Source: Leucobacter sp. OLIS6 (GTDB lineage: Bacteria > Actinomycetota > Actinomycetes > Actinomycetales > Microbacteriaceae). From it: a stretch of DNA of 64,000 nucleotides. Under the pieces are notes generated by a model, which did not search any database, was not told where the DNA came from, and saw only the letters and a list, made by a program, of their open reading frames with translations. Below, one piece after another: positions 1 through 8,317 of the stretch (the stretch's first letter is position 1; the number at the start of each line of letters is the position of its first letter). The DNA lies in the NCBI RefSeq assembly GCF_002752355.1, contig NZ_MRAV01000011.1, positions 62,001-126,000 of the forward strand, in the 5' to 3' direction. Position numbers and translations under genes: made by a program.

Positions 1-358
1 CGCGGGTCACCTGGGTCGAGGCCCAGCGGAGCGTGGGGCCGACCTCTTCGACCTCGAGGTCGAGCGAGGTGCGCTGCTGCCCCTGGTTGTCGGTGTAGCT
101 GCGCTGGGTGAGACGGCCCTGGACGATCACTCGCGTGCCCTTGGTGAGCGACGCGGCGATGTTGTCCGCGTACTCGCCGAAGGCGCGGCAACCGAGGAAC
201 AGCGCCTCGCCGTCCGACCAGTCGCCCGACTGACGGTCGCGCACGCGCGGCGTCGAGGCGATCCGGAACGTCACCCAGGACTTACCGGCCTGGCTGACGC
301 GCGGTTCGGGGTCGGCAACCAGGTTCCCGACGACGGTGATCAGCGGCTCGCCGGCCAT
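1..358 (-). CDS. ssb: single-stranded DNA-binding protein SSB (3' end cut off)
   Basis: N-terminal 119 codons of SSB; the gene runs off the left edge. The protein begins MAGEPLITVVGNL, a typical actinobacterial SSB start, and continues with OB-fold segments such as W-V-T-F-R-I-A-S and V-Q-G-R-L-T-Q-R. SSB coats single-stranded DNA in replication, repair and recombination. The start ATG lies three bases after the rpsF stop codon, so it is translated from the rpsF transcript, as in the common rpsF–ssb–rpsR–rplI operon. The acidic C-terminal tail is outside the window. Confidence 0.95.
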   Translation of the reverse strand, partial: MAGEPLITVVGNLVADPEPRVSQAGKSWVTFRIASTPRVRDRQSGDWSDGEALFLGCRAFGEYADNIAASLTKGTRVIVQGRLTQRSYTDNQGQQRTSLDLEVEEVGPTLRWASTQVTR

Positions 359-361
359 GGC

Positions 362-721
362 TTATGCGCCCTGCTTCGCGGCGCGAGCGGCCTTGGCCTG
401 GTCGCGCTTCGACTGAGCGGCACGCTGAGCGATGAGCTCGTCGGCGCGGAGGACCTTGGTGCGCAGCACGGCCTCGCTGAGGCCCAGCTGACGATCCAGC
501 TCGTTCGTGGCCTCGGGCGTAGCGGTGAAGTTCACCACGACGTAGATGCCCTCGGACTGCTTCTTGATCTCGTAGGCGAGACGGCGCTTGCCCCAGATGT
601 CGACGTTCTCGATCTCGCCGCCCGCGTTGCGGATGACCCCGAGGAACTTGTCCATGCTGGGGGCCACGGTGCGCTCGTCGATACCGGGATCGAGGATCAC
701 CATCAGTTCGTACGGATGCAT
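362..721 (-). CDS. rpsF: 30S ribosomal protein bS6
   Basis: Ribosomal protein S6, 119 aa, a small-subunit protein that pairs with S18. It starts [13 protein letters not shown] and contains the conserved [10 protein letters not shown] stretch. The start ATG is preceded by a strong AAGGAGGTGG ribosome binding site, which rules out the longer upstream frame. It is the first gene of the unit and is followed by ssb. The 5' leader (722–865) contains a small hairpin. Confidence 0.97.
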   Translation of the reverse strand: MHPYELMVILDPGIDERTVAPSMDKFLGVIRNAGGEIENVDIWGKRRLAYEIKKQSEGIYVVVNFTATPEATNELDRQLGLSEAVLRTKVLRADELIAQRAAQSKRDQAKAARAAKQGA

Positions 722-865
722 TACTGACCCACCTCCTTCGGACTTCACGGCCACAGGATTTCTGTGACAGGAGGGTGTTTGTGCATTGTGTCCGTGGGCA
801 GCGCGGATCGCGACGCGCACAGACAACCGTCACAGCCTATCAGTTCGAACGATTTCGCGCAGGCC

Positions 866-1726
866 TCACCGCTCGGTGATCGAAAGCCCCGCGAGCGCCG
901 GATCCCCGAAGGTCCGCGCCGCCCAGCTCGGGCAATCGACCTGCGCCATCAGCGCGCTGTTCGCGGGGGTGAACGCGCGCAGCAGGATCGTGCGCTCCCG
1001 TTCGCCGTCGGCCGTCCGGTACCGGCTCGTGAGCCGCAGCATCTCGACGCTGCCGCCGCCGTCCAACGGCACGGAGACCGTGCTGTCCGGCTGCACCTCC
1101 GGACTCCCGATAGCGCCGGTCCACGGCAGCCCGATCTTCAGAGCAGCCTCGATGGTGTCGTCCGTGGCGGCCCGGTCGCTCTCCATCGACGCCTTCGGAT
1201 CCCCAGAGCCCTGGAAGGTCATGAGCACGCAGCTCGTCCGCTCGTTGCGGATCCGGTTGACCCCCTGCTGATCGACGATCTCGGCCGTCCAGCCGTTGGC
1301 GGAGTCGATCGTCATCGACCAGAAGGGGCCCGCAGCGAAGTCGATCCGGGTGTCGAGCGAGTTCCCGGATCCCGCGCCGCCGTCGGACGGAGCGGTCTCG
1401 CTCGGCGCGGGGGAGGACGAGGATCCCGCCGTCGACGATCGCGGCTGCGCACCGAGCACCCCGGCGACGAGGAACACCCCGAGGGCGATCACCAGCAGGA
1501 GCGCGAGCGCGCCCGCGCCGATCCCGATCCAGGCGCCGACGGGCAGCCGGCGGACGGCGGAGGGAGGCGGTCCGTAGGGGGAGGCGGCCGGTGCGACCTG
1601 CGGGGCGGCGTACTGCGGCGGCGCGTACCGCGGGGGAGGCGCGTAGCGGGGCGCGTCCGCAGGCGCGGGGCCCGCCGGGGTGCCGCTCTGCGGGTCCGGT
1701 GCCCCGGAGAACTGCTGATCGGACAT
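866..1726 (-). CDS. membrane-anchored protein of unknown function
   Basis: 286 aa, family not recognised. Residues 1–55 are rich in Pro, Ala and Tyr with PPPRYAPP-type repeats. A strong transmembrane segment follows at about 62–92, then a Ser/Gly/Asp linker and an extracytoplasmic domain of about 180 residues. Two cysteines in that domain (in S-C-V-L and D-C-P-S) could form a disulfide. This layout is common in actinobacterial single-pass proteins with an extracellular sensor-like or lipoprotein-like domain. The start MSDQQFSG was chosen over an upstream in-frame start because the upstream extension is basic and unlike coding sequence. It is encoded between mshB and rpsF on the same strand. 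Confidence 0.75.
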   Translation of the reverse strand: MSDQQFSGAPDPQSGTPAGPAPADAPRYAPPPRYAPPQYAAPQVAPAASPYGPPPSAVRRLPVGAWIGIGAGALALLLVIALGVFLVAGVLGAQPRSSTAGSSSSPAPSETAPSDGGAGSGNSLDTRIDFAAGPFWSMTIDSANGWTAEIVDQQGVNRIRNERTSCVLMTFQGSGDPKASMESDRAATDDTIEAALKIGLPWTGAIGSPEVQPDSTVSVPLDGGGSVEMLRLTSRYRTADGERERTILLRAFTPANSALMAQVDCPSWAARTFGDPALAGLSITER

Positions 1727-1801
1727 GGCGGCTCCGTTCGCTGCGAATCGCTTGCGCCTCACGATACCCGGCGCGGGAACGCGCGGATGGAATACCCGGG
1801 G

Positions 1802-2572
1802 TCAGCCCTCGAGGGGCACGTGCGGGACCCGTCGGAAACGCTCGATCCGCGCGATCGGCTCCCGCTGGCCGCCGACGTGCACGATGTCGTCGCCGTCGAC
1901 CGTCAGCTGCGTGCCGTGGGCGCGCAGCGCGGCGACCTTGCGCTCCATCCAGTCCGAGACGTCGTGCGCCTCGACCTGCTCCTCGTCGGCGTCGGCGGTG
2001 ATCGCCCAGAATGGCAGGCCGAGCGCCTGCGCGACCGCTCGGGACAGCCGGTGCGTCAGCACGTGGTCCGGGTGGCCGTAGCCCCCGTCGTCGTCGTAGC
2101 TCACGATCGCGGATGCGCCCGCCTGATAGGCCGCGGCGAGCAGATCGTTCAGCGCCTCGACCGCCGGCACGCTGGTCAGCGCATCGCGGCTCGCGTCGCC
2201 CGCGGCGATCGCGCGACCATCCGGACCCCAGGCCATGCCCGAGTCCTCGTAGATGGTGGGGGAGAGATCGTCGGCGCGGGCCGGGGGCACCCCGAGGAAC
2301 GCGTGCCGCTGCACCCCGAGGAACGCGAGCGCCGCCGCCAGCTCCTGCTGCCGGTGCGGGGCGAGCCCGTCGGTCCCCGCGAGCGCCGCGAACGGCCCGG
2401 GCGTCACCTCGCCGCGCTCACCGCGGGTGAGCGTGACGAGCAGGGGCTCGCGCCCCGCCTCGGCGAGCCCCGCGAGGGTGCCGCCGGTCGTGATCGTCTC
2501 GTCGTCGGGGTGCGCGTGGACGAACATGACGCGCGCCGCCCCGTCGAACCAGTCGTGCGAATCCGTGTTCAT
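1802..2572 (-). CDS. mshB: N-acetyl-1-D-myo-inositol-2-amino-2-deoxy-alpha-D-glucopyranoside deacetylase (mycothiol synthesis)
   Basis: PIG-L family zinc deacetylase, 256 aa. The H-A-H-P-D-D-E motif near residue 19 supplies zinc ligands and the catalytic Asp; the later G-Y-G-H-P-D-H block supplies the third ligand. L-T-R-G-E-R-G-E-V matches the MshB-specific loop. In mycothiol biosynthesis MshB removes the acetyl group from GlcNAc-inositol. The start ATG overlaps the cca stop codon (ATGA), so the two genes are translationally coupled. The MshB assignment within PIG-L is strong but not unique; a mycothiol-conjugate amidase or another PIG-L deacetylase is the alternative. Confidence 0.85.
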   Translation of the reverse strand: MNTDSHDWFDGAARVMFVHAHPDDETITTGGTLAGLAEAGREPLLVTLTRGERGEVTPGPFAALAGTDGLAPHRQQELAAALAFLGVQRHAFLGVPPARADDLSPTIYEDSGMAWGPDGRAIAAGDASRDALTSVPAVEALNDLLAAAYQAGASAIVSYDDDGGYGHPDHVLTHRLSRAVAQALGLPFWAITADADEEQVEAHDVSDWMERKVAALRAHGTQLTVDGDDIVHVGGQREPIARIERFRRVPHVPLEG

Positions 2573-3996
2573 GCGAGCTCCTTCGCGGCCCATTCCCTCA
2601 GGCGCTCCTCGGCGGCCTCGGGCCCGATGGGGCCCTCGTCGAGGCGTACCTCGAGCAGATACTTGTATGCGCGCCCGACGAGCGGGCCGGGCGGCACGCC
2701 GAGCACGGCCATGATCCGCTCGCCGTCGAGCTCGGGGCGCACGGCGGCGAGCTCCTCGGCCTCGGCCAGCTCGTCGATGCGGCGCTCGATGTCGTCGTAG
2801 GCATGCTCCAGGCGCTCCGCCTTGCGCCGGTTACGCGTGGTCACATCGGCGCGGGTGAGGATGTGCAGGCGCTCGAGCTCCTCGCCGGCGTCGCGCACGT
2901 AGCGGCGCACTGCCGAGTCGGTCCACTGCTGGTCGCTGTAGCCGAAGAACCGCAGGTGCAGCTCCACCAGCCGGGCCACCCGCTTGACCGTGCTGTTGTC
3001 GAAGCGGAGCGCACGCAGCCGCTTCTTGACGAGCTTCGCCCCGACGATGTCGTGGTGGTGGAAGGTCACACCGCCGCGCTCGAAGCGGCGAGTGGCCGGC
3101 TTGCCGATGTCGTGCAGCAGCGCGGCGAGGCGCAGCACCGCGTCCGGGGCCTCGCCCGGGTGGCGCTCGCCCTCGAGCGCGATCGCCTGCTGCAGCACGG
3201 TCAGGCTGTGCTCGTAGACGTCCTTGTGGCGCCCGTGATCGTCCTGAGTGGCGACGAGCGCGGTCAGCTCGGGCAGGAATCGCTCGGCGAGGCCCGTGTC
3301 GACCAGCAGCCGGAGGCCGGGTGCCGGGTCCGCGGCCGAGAGCAGCTTCACCAGTTCGTCGCGGATCCGCTCGGCCGAGATGATGTCGAGCCGCTCCGCG
3401 AACTCGACCATCGCCTCGCGCGTCTCGGACGCGACGTCGAATCCGAGCTGGGACGCGAAGCGCGCGGCGCGCAGCATGCGCAGCGGGTCGTCGGTGAACG
3501 ACGCCTCGGCGGAGCCCGGCGTGGAGATGCGTCCGGCGAGCAGGTCCTCGACGCCGCCCGAGACGTCGACGAGGCGCAGCTCGGGGAGCATGAGCGCGAG
3601 CGCGTTGATCGTGAAGTCGCGCCGCACGAGGTCGCCCTCGATCGTGTCGCCGTAGCTGACCTCGGGCTTGCGCGAGTCGTCGCGGTAGACCTCCGCACGG
3701 TAGGTCGTGATCTCGACCGTCTCGCCGTGGACCTTCGCGGCGATGGTTCCGAAGTCCCGGCCGACGTCCCAGGTCTGCGTGCCGAGGTCGTCGAGGATCC
3801 GCTGCGTCTGCTCGGGACGGGCCGAGGTGGTGAAGTCGAGGTCGGTGACCGAGCGTCCGAGCAGGGCGTCGCGCACGGGCCCGCCGACGATCGCGAACTC
3901 GTGCCCCGCAGCGGCGAACGCCTCGGCGAGCTCGCGGACGGGCCGCGAGTCGGCGATCGCGCGCAGGTCGGCCATGGAATCGGCAAGGGGACGCAT
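2569..3996 (-). CDS. cca: CCA tRNA nucleotidyltransferase
   Basis: 475 aa. The nucleotidyltransferase head has the V-G-G-P-V-R-D-A-L-L-G signature and the D-L-D-F catalytic aspartates. The C-terminal half carries an HD domain (L-L-H-D-I-G-K). The enzyme adds or repairs the 3' CCA of tRNAs; neither tRNA-Ile nor tRNA-Ala in this window encodes its CCA, so it is needed. The start MRPLADSM lies six bases downstream of a TACCCT -10 box, suggesting a leaderless mRNA. A second ATG seven codons later is possible. It is transcribed divergently from the DUF6049 gene, as in many actinobacteria. Confidence 0.95.
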   Translation of the reverse strand: MRPLADSMADLRAIADSRPVRELAEAFAAAGHEFAIVGGPVRDALLGRSVTDLDFTTSARPEQTQRILDDLGTQTWDVGRDFGTIAAKVHGETVEITTYRAEVYRDDSRKPEVSYGDTIEGDLVRRDFTINALALMLPELRLVDVSGGVEDLLAGRISTPGSAEASFTDDPLRMLRAARFASQLGFDVASETREAMVEFAERLDIISAERIRDELVKLLSAADPAPGLRLLVDTGLAERFLPELTALVATQDDHGRHKDVYEHSLTVLQQAIALEGERHPGEAPDAVLRLAALLHDIGKPATRRFERGGVTFHHHDIVGAKLVKKRLRALRFDNSTVKRVARLVELHLRFFGYSDQQWTDSAVRRYVRDAGEELERLHILTRADVTTRNRRKAERLEHAYDDIERRIDELAEAEELAAVRPELDGERIMAVLGVPPGPLVGRAYKYLLEVRLDEGPIGPEAAEERLREWAAKELA

Positions 3997-4002
3997 GGTT
4001 CC

Positions 4003-4008
4003 AGGGTA
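4003..4008 (-). promoter_or_regulatory. -10 box of cca, leaderless
   Basis: TACCCT on the minus strand ends six bases before the cca ATG, so transcription would begin at or next to the start codon. No Shine-Dalgarno sequence fits. Confidence 0.5.
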
Positions 4009-4060
4009 CCGAGTGCGGCTGTGCGGCCCGCGCCTCAGGCCGCTCACGAGCCCGAGACTC

Positions 4061-4066
4061 TACACT
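4061..4066 (+). promoter_or_regulatory. -10 box of the DUF6049 gene, leaderless
   Basis: TACACT ends six bases before the ATG at 4073. Together with the cca -10 box it forms a compact divergent promoter. Confidence 0.5.
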
Positions 4067-4072
4067 GGGCGC

Positions 4073-6394
4073 ATGCCCTGCCCGCCCGCCGCGCGCCGTC
4101 GAACGCGCCCCCGATCCGGCGCGCTCGCGCGGGTCGTCCGCGCGAGCGCCGCAGTGCTCGGGGTGACGATCGCGCTGATCGGCGGCCCCGTCCCGGGCCT
4201 CCCGCTCGGCGGTCCGACGGGCGCGTCGGCGCACGCCGACGGCGGCTCGGACTCGACGGGCGATCCGACGCCGGCCGCGAAGCCGGAGCTCGTGGTCGCG
4301 CCCGCGGAAGCGGTCATCCGCGACGACGCCGCGTCGGTGGTGTTCCAGGTGCTCGTCCGCAACGCGACGCAACGGGATCTGCCTGCGGGCAGTCTCGAGC
4401 TTCGGATCGATCCGAAGCGGATCGCGTCGGCCGGCGCGCTGGCCGACGGCCTCGCGCCACCGAAGGGCAGCGGGACCGCTCAGGCCGAGGCGGTTCCCGG
4501 CTCGGTACTCGCGACCCAGCGCATCGATCCGACGAGTGCGGGCAACGAGCAGACCGTCTCGGCGACGGTGCGCCGGTCCGATCTCGCGATCCTGCTGGGT
4601 CAGGTCCCCGGCGTCTTCGCCGTACACGCCTCGTTCACCCCCGACGCGACCGGGAACAGCGTCCCGCCTTCGTCGTCGCCCCCCGCGTCCCCCCTGGATC
4701 CTTCGGCCGCATCGGGCGGATCGCTCGCGGATCGCCTCGACGCGAGCGCCCCCGTCGTCTGGCGCGGGGTCGCGGCGAAGCACCGCACCGCGCTCACGGT
4801 GATCGTCCCGTTCCTCCTGCCCAGCGCGGTCACGGGCATGCCCACCCGCGGCCAGCTCGGCGACGCGGCCGCCCGGCTCACGCCCCTGCTCGACGCTGCC
4901 GAGCGGCATCAGTCCACCCTCGCGATCGACCCCCGGCTCATCGCCGCGATCCGCGGCCTCGGATCCCAGGCTCCCCAGTCCGCGCGCGATCTGCTCGCCC
5001 GCCTCGAGGCGTCGACGCTCCCGCAGTTCCTGCTCCAGTTCGCCGACGCCGACCCGGCCGCGCAGGCTGCTCTCGGATCGGATCGCCTGCTCGAGCCCAA
5101 CGGGCTCGACTATTACACCGCCACCGCCTCGGCGGCGGGCACGGGCACCGGTACCGAGGACTCCGCCGGCCAGGATCAGGGCAGCAGCGGCACCACGCCG
5201 TCCGCTGACCCCGCTGCCGCTCCCACGCTCGACGAGCTCGTCGCTTGGCCGAACGGCGCCGCCCGGGCCTGGCCCGCCGACGGCCAGGCGGACGCCTCGA
5301 CGCTCGCGCTGCTGCAGCACAGCGGCACCGAGTCCGTCGTGCTCGACTCGTCCAACGTCTCGCTGACGGGCGGTTCCGCGGCCCGCGTCGACGGGATGCA
5401 GGCGCTCGTGGCGGATGCGCGGCTGAGCGCCTCGGTGCGCGGCGGTCTCGCGGCGACCACCGAGGCCGAACGGGGCGCCGACACCGCGGAAGCCACCGCC
5501 CGCCTCGCCCTCCTCGCAGTACCCGACGGCACCGCGGGCGGCACCGTGCTCGCGCTCGACCGGCGCACCATGGCCGACGACGATCACCCCGAAGAGGTGT
5601 TCGAGGTGCTCGACACGCTCTCCTGGGTCTCGCCGGTGCGCGAGACCGCGCAGGCCACCGGCACGGCGACGCTGCGCCCTCTGAAGCCGTCGCAGGATCG
5701 CCTCGACCTGCTGAAGGACGCCATCGCCCGCGAGTCCGCCGTGACCGACCTCGCTCCGCTGCTGGCACGTCCCGAGAGCCTCGGCGAGTACCAGCGGGTG
5801 CGTCTGCTCGCCCTGCTCTCGACCTCGGGGGCTTCGCCGGAGGCGGACTTCGCGAAGACGGCCTCCGACTACCGGGCGCGCGACGCGAAGCTGCTGAACG
5901 GCGTCTCCGCGATCCGCAACGACCACACCCAGCTGGTGGGCGCCTCCACGCGGGTGCCCGTGCTGCTGCGCAACGACCTGCCGTTCGACGCGGTCGTCAC
6001 CGTCGCCGCGTCCCCGGCTTCGGCCGGCATCTCGGTGCCGACCCGGTCCTTCCCGCGCGTCGAGATCCCCGCGAACAGCGGTCGCACCATGCTCGTCCCG
6101 GTCGACAGCCGCATCTCGTCGGGGGAGTCCGGTCTCATCGTCGACATCTCGCCCGTCGGCAGCACCGAGGTGGCGTTCACCGGCACGCTGCCGCTCACCA
6201 TCCGGAGCGTCGTCGAGACAGTCGCCCTGAGCGTGCTCGGCGGCCTCGCCGCTCTCCTGCTCGGCTTCGGCATCTGGCGCAGCGTCCGCCGCCGCAGGCG
6301 ACCCGGAATATCCGAGGCCCCCGAAGAGTTTCACCCCCTGAACCCTGACCCGGAGTCGGAGAACCCGACGGATCAGGGCCGTCCACACCCCTAG
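4073..6394 (+). CDS. DUF6049 family exported membrane protein
   Basis: 773 aa, close in position and architecture to the large protein encoded beside cca in actinobacteria (DUF6049; Rv3909-like). It has an N-terminal basic region and hydrophobic export segment (about 20–45), a long extracytoplasmic part with Ser/Gly/Pro-rich linkers, and a C-terminal membrane helix (about 715–738) followed by Arg-rich anchors. The biochemical role is not established; conserved linkage with murJ suggests a cell-envelope role. Here trxB follows seven bases after the stop codon, with no murJ between. The start was chosen because the ATG sits directly behind a TACACT -10 box and the preceding in-frame sequence overlaps cca. 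Confidence 0.8.
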   Translation: MPCPPAARRRTRPRSGALARVVRASAAVLGVTIALIGGPVPGLPLGGPTGASAHADGGSDSTGDPTPAAKPELVVAPAEAVIRDDAASVVFQVLVRNATQRDLPAGSLELRIDPKRIASAGALADGLAPPKGSGTAQAEAVPGSVLATQRIDPTSAGNEQTVSATVRRSDLAILLGQVPGVFAVHASFTPDATGNSVPPSSSPPASPLDPSAASGGSLADRLDASAPVVWRGVAAKHRTALTVIVPFLLPSAVTGMPTRGQLGDAAARLTPLLDAAERHQSTLAIDPRLIAAIRGLGSQAPQSARDLLARLEASTLPQFLLQFADADPAAQAALGSDRLLEPNGLDYYTATASAAGTGTGTEDSAGQDQGSSGTTPSADPAAAPTLDELVAWPNGAARAWPADGQADASTLALLQHSGTESVVLDSSNVSLTGGSAARVDGMQALVADARLSASVRGGLAATTEAERGADTAEATARLALLAVPDGTAGGTVLALDRRTMADDDHPEEVFEVLDTLSWVSPVRETAQATGTATLRPLKPSQDRLDLLKDAIARESAVTDLAPLLARPESLGEYQRVRLLALLSTSGASPEADFAKTASDYRARDAKLLNGVSAIRNDHTQLVGASTRVPVLLRNDLPFDAVVTVAASPASAGISVPTRSFPRVEIPANSGRTMLVPVDSRISSGESGLIVDISPVGSTEVAFTGTLPLTIRSVVETVALSVLGGLAALLLGFGIWRSVRRRRRPGISEAPEEFHPLNPDPESENPTDQGRPHP

Positions 6395-6401
6395 GAGTGT
6401 C

Positions 6402-7328
6402 ATGCACCAGATCATCATCATCGGCTCCGGCCCCGCCGGCTTCACCGCGGCCATCTACGCCGCGCGCGCCGGCCTCGAGCCCGTGCTCATCGCGAGCTCG
6501 GTCGAACCAGGTGGCGAACTGATGAACACCACCGAGGTCGAGAACTTCCCGGGCTTCCCCGAGGGGATCCAGGGCCCCGAGCTGATGGAGAAGATGCAGG
6601 CGCAGGCCGAGCGCTTCGGCACCAAGGTCGTGTACGACGACGTGACCGCGGTCGAGCTCGCGGGCGATGTGAAGCGGATCAGCACGGGCGACGGCTCCGT
6701 GTACGAGGCGCAGTCGGTCATCTTCGCCACCGGCTCGGCCTACCGCAAGCTGGGCCTCGCCGACGAGGAGCGCCTCTCGGGCCACGGTGTCTCGTGGTGC
6801 GCCACCTGCGACGGGTTCTTCTTCCGCGAGAAGACGATCGCCGTCATCGGCGGCGGCGACTCGGCGATGGAGGAGGCCACGTTCCTCACGCGCTTCGCGT
6901 CGAAGGTCTACGTGGTCCACCGCCGCGAGGAGCTCAAGGCGTCGAAGATCATGCAGCAGCGCGCCTTCGACAACGAGAAGATCGAGTTCATCTGGAACAG
7001 CGAGGTCGCGGCGATCCACGGCGAGACCGAGGTCACCGGCCTGACGCTGCGCAGCACCGTCGACGGCTCCGAGCAGGAGCTGCCGATCGAGGGCCTGTTC
7101 ATCGCCATCGGCAACGACCCCCGCGTGCACCTCGTGCACGGCCAGCTGGAACTCACCGAGGACGGCACTATCGCAGTGGAGGGCCGCAGCTCGAAGACCG
7201 GGATCCCCGGCGTCTTCGCGGCGGGCGACGTGATCGATCCCAGCTACCGCCAGGCGATCACCGCCGCCGCGTCGGGCACGGTCGCCGCCCTCGATGCCGA
7301 GCACTACCTCGCCGCGCTCGAATCCTGA
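6402..7328 (+). CDS. trxB: thioredoxin reductase
   Basis: 308 aa, full length. FAD-binding G-S-G-P-A-G at residues 8–13, redox-active C-A-T-C at 133–136, NADPH-binding G-G-G-D-S-A around 152, and the C-terminal G-V-F-A-A-G-D-V FAD motif. It reduces thioredoxin with NADPH. The gene starts seven bases after the DUF6049 stop and is followed 35 bases later by trxA, so all three are probably co-transcribed. Confidence 0.97.
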   Translation: MHQIIIIGSGPAGFTAAIYAARAGLEPVLIASSVEPGGELMNTTEVENFPGFPEGIQGPELMEKMQAQAERFGTKVVYDDVTAVELAGDVKRISTGDGSVYEAQSVIFATGSAYRKLGLADEERLSGHGVSWCATCDGFFFREKTIAVIGGGDSAMEEATFLTRFASKVYVVHRREELKASKIMQQRAFDNEKIEFIWNSEVAAIHGETEVTGLTLRSTVDGSEQELPIEGLFIAIGNDPRVHLVHGQLELTEDGTIAVEGRSSKTGIPGVFAAGDVIDPSYRQAITAAASGTVAALDAEHYLAALES

Positions 7329-7363
7329 GCGCTCCGAACACTCACAGAAACGAAGGAGTCAGC

Positions 7364-7687
7364 ATGTCCCAGGCACTCGCAGTCACCGAGTCCACCTTCA
7401 CCGATGAGGTCCTGAAGAGCGACACCCCGGTGCTCGTCGATTTCTGGGCGGAATGGTGCGGCCCCTGCCGCGCCGTCGCGCCCGTGCTCGATCAGATCGC
7501 CGAGGAGCACGCGGGCAAGATCCGCATCGTCAAGGTGAACGTCGACGAGAACCCGGGCCTCGCGGCCCAGTACCGCATCACCTCCATCCCCGCGATGAAG
7601 GTGTTCAAGGCGGGCGAGGAGGTGCGCGAGATCATCGGCGCCATGCCGAAGCCGATGATCGAGGAGCACCTGAACGGCATCATCTGA
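7364..7687 (+). CDS. trxA: thioredoxin
   Basis: 107 aa thioredoxin with the active site W-C-G-P-C (Cys32, Cys35) and the cis-proline segment T-S-I-P-A-M-K-V-F. It is the general protein disulfide reductant and the partner of the adjacent trxB product. The start ATG follows GAAGGAG with seven bases between. The gene ends the unit and is followed by a strong hairpin terminator. Confidence 0.97.
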   Translation: MSQALAVTESTFTDEVLKSDTPVLVDFWAEWCGPCRAVAPVLDQIAEEHAGKIRIVKVNVDENPGLAAQYRITSIPAMKVFKAGEEVREIIGAMPKPMIEEHLNGII

Positions 7688-7702
7688 GCCGTTTGATCCC
7701 CG

Positions 7703-7749
7703 AACGCGTGAGGGCCCGGATCCATCTCAGATCCGGGCCCTCACGCGTT
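7703..7749. terminator. terminator between trxA and the SRPBCC gene
   Basis: Perfect inverted repeat: AACGCGTGAGGGCCCGGATC, a 7-base loop, then its complement. It lies 15 bases after the trxA stop, between convergent genes, so it can serve both. There is no T-run. Confidence 0.8.
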
Positions 7750-7778
7750 GGTCGCGACGCTTCGCCGCGGCGGTCCGC

Positions 7779-8249
7779 TCAGCTCGCGCTGCGCTCGGCC
7801 GCCTCGGTTTCGGCGAGCGCGGTCAGCCGATCGATCGACGCCTGCAGGTTCGCCGCGGTGGTCGCGCGTGCGCGCTCCTGCCGCTTCGGATCCTCCAGCT
7901 CGGTCCAGTCGTAGGTGTGGCGCACGAGCGTGCCGCCCTCGACGGGGGAGAGCTCCCAGCGCCACAGGTGGCCCGGCTCGGCCTCCCCTTCGGGGGCCGG
8001 CTTCCACGCGATGCGGCGGCCCTCCTCGAACTCCACGATGCGATTGACGCGCACGGCGGCGTTCTTGGTCAGGGTCATGCGGAAGACGTCGTCGACCGCG
8101 TGGACGCGCTGGCCGGGGGCGGCCTCGGAGAGGTTGTCGTTGCCGTCCCAGCGGGGCTGCTGGGCCGGATCGGCGATCAGTTCGAACAGCACCTCGGACG
8201 GGGCCTTGGTGGAGCCGACTGCGGAGACGATGCGCTGCTCTTCAGACAT
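7779..8249 (-). CDS. SRPBCC (START/Bet v1-like) family protein
   Basis: 156 aa. The pattern fits a single SRPBCC helix-grip domain (polyketide cyclase/dehydrase type): an N-terminal V-F-E-L-I-A-D-P-like helix, W-D-G-N, alternating strands, and a long C-terminal helix with R-L-T-A-L-A-E. Such proteins bind hydrophobic ligands, but the ligand is unknown. The start MSEEQRIVS was chosen because the four preceding residues add nothing conserved. It is convergent with trxA and downstream of parB. Family certain; function unknown. Confidence 0.75.
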   Translation of the reverse strand: MSEEQRIVSAVGSTKAPSEVLFELIADPAQQPRWDGNDNLSEAAPGQRVHAVDDVFRMTLTKNAAVRVNRIVEFEEGRRIAWKPAPEGEAEPGHLWRWELSPVEGGTLVRHTYDWTELEDPKRQERARATTAANLQASIDRLTALAETEAAERSAS

Positions 8250-8263
8250 GCCGCCAGTCAATC

Positions 8264-8284
8264 ATGCCGGGCTGAGCCCGGCAT
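8264..8284. terminator. hairpin after parB
   Basis: ATGCCGGGCT followed by AGCCCGGCAT, a near-perfect stem with a one-base centre. It lies between the parB stop and the next gene, so it probably ends the rsmG–parA–parB transcript. Confidence 0.5.
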
Positions 8285-8317
8285 TCACCGGGCTCACAGC
8301 GGGTACGTGGCCGAGGC

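Noticed and set aside
2831-6454. A long antisense open frame across cca and the DUF6049 gene
   Set aside because: It is the Arg/Gly/Ala-rich shadow of two well-supported genes; no family features.
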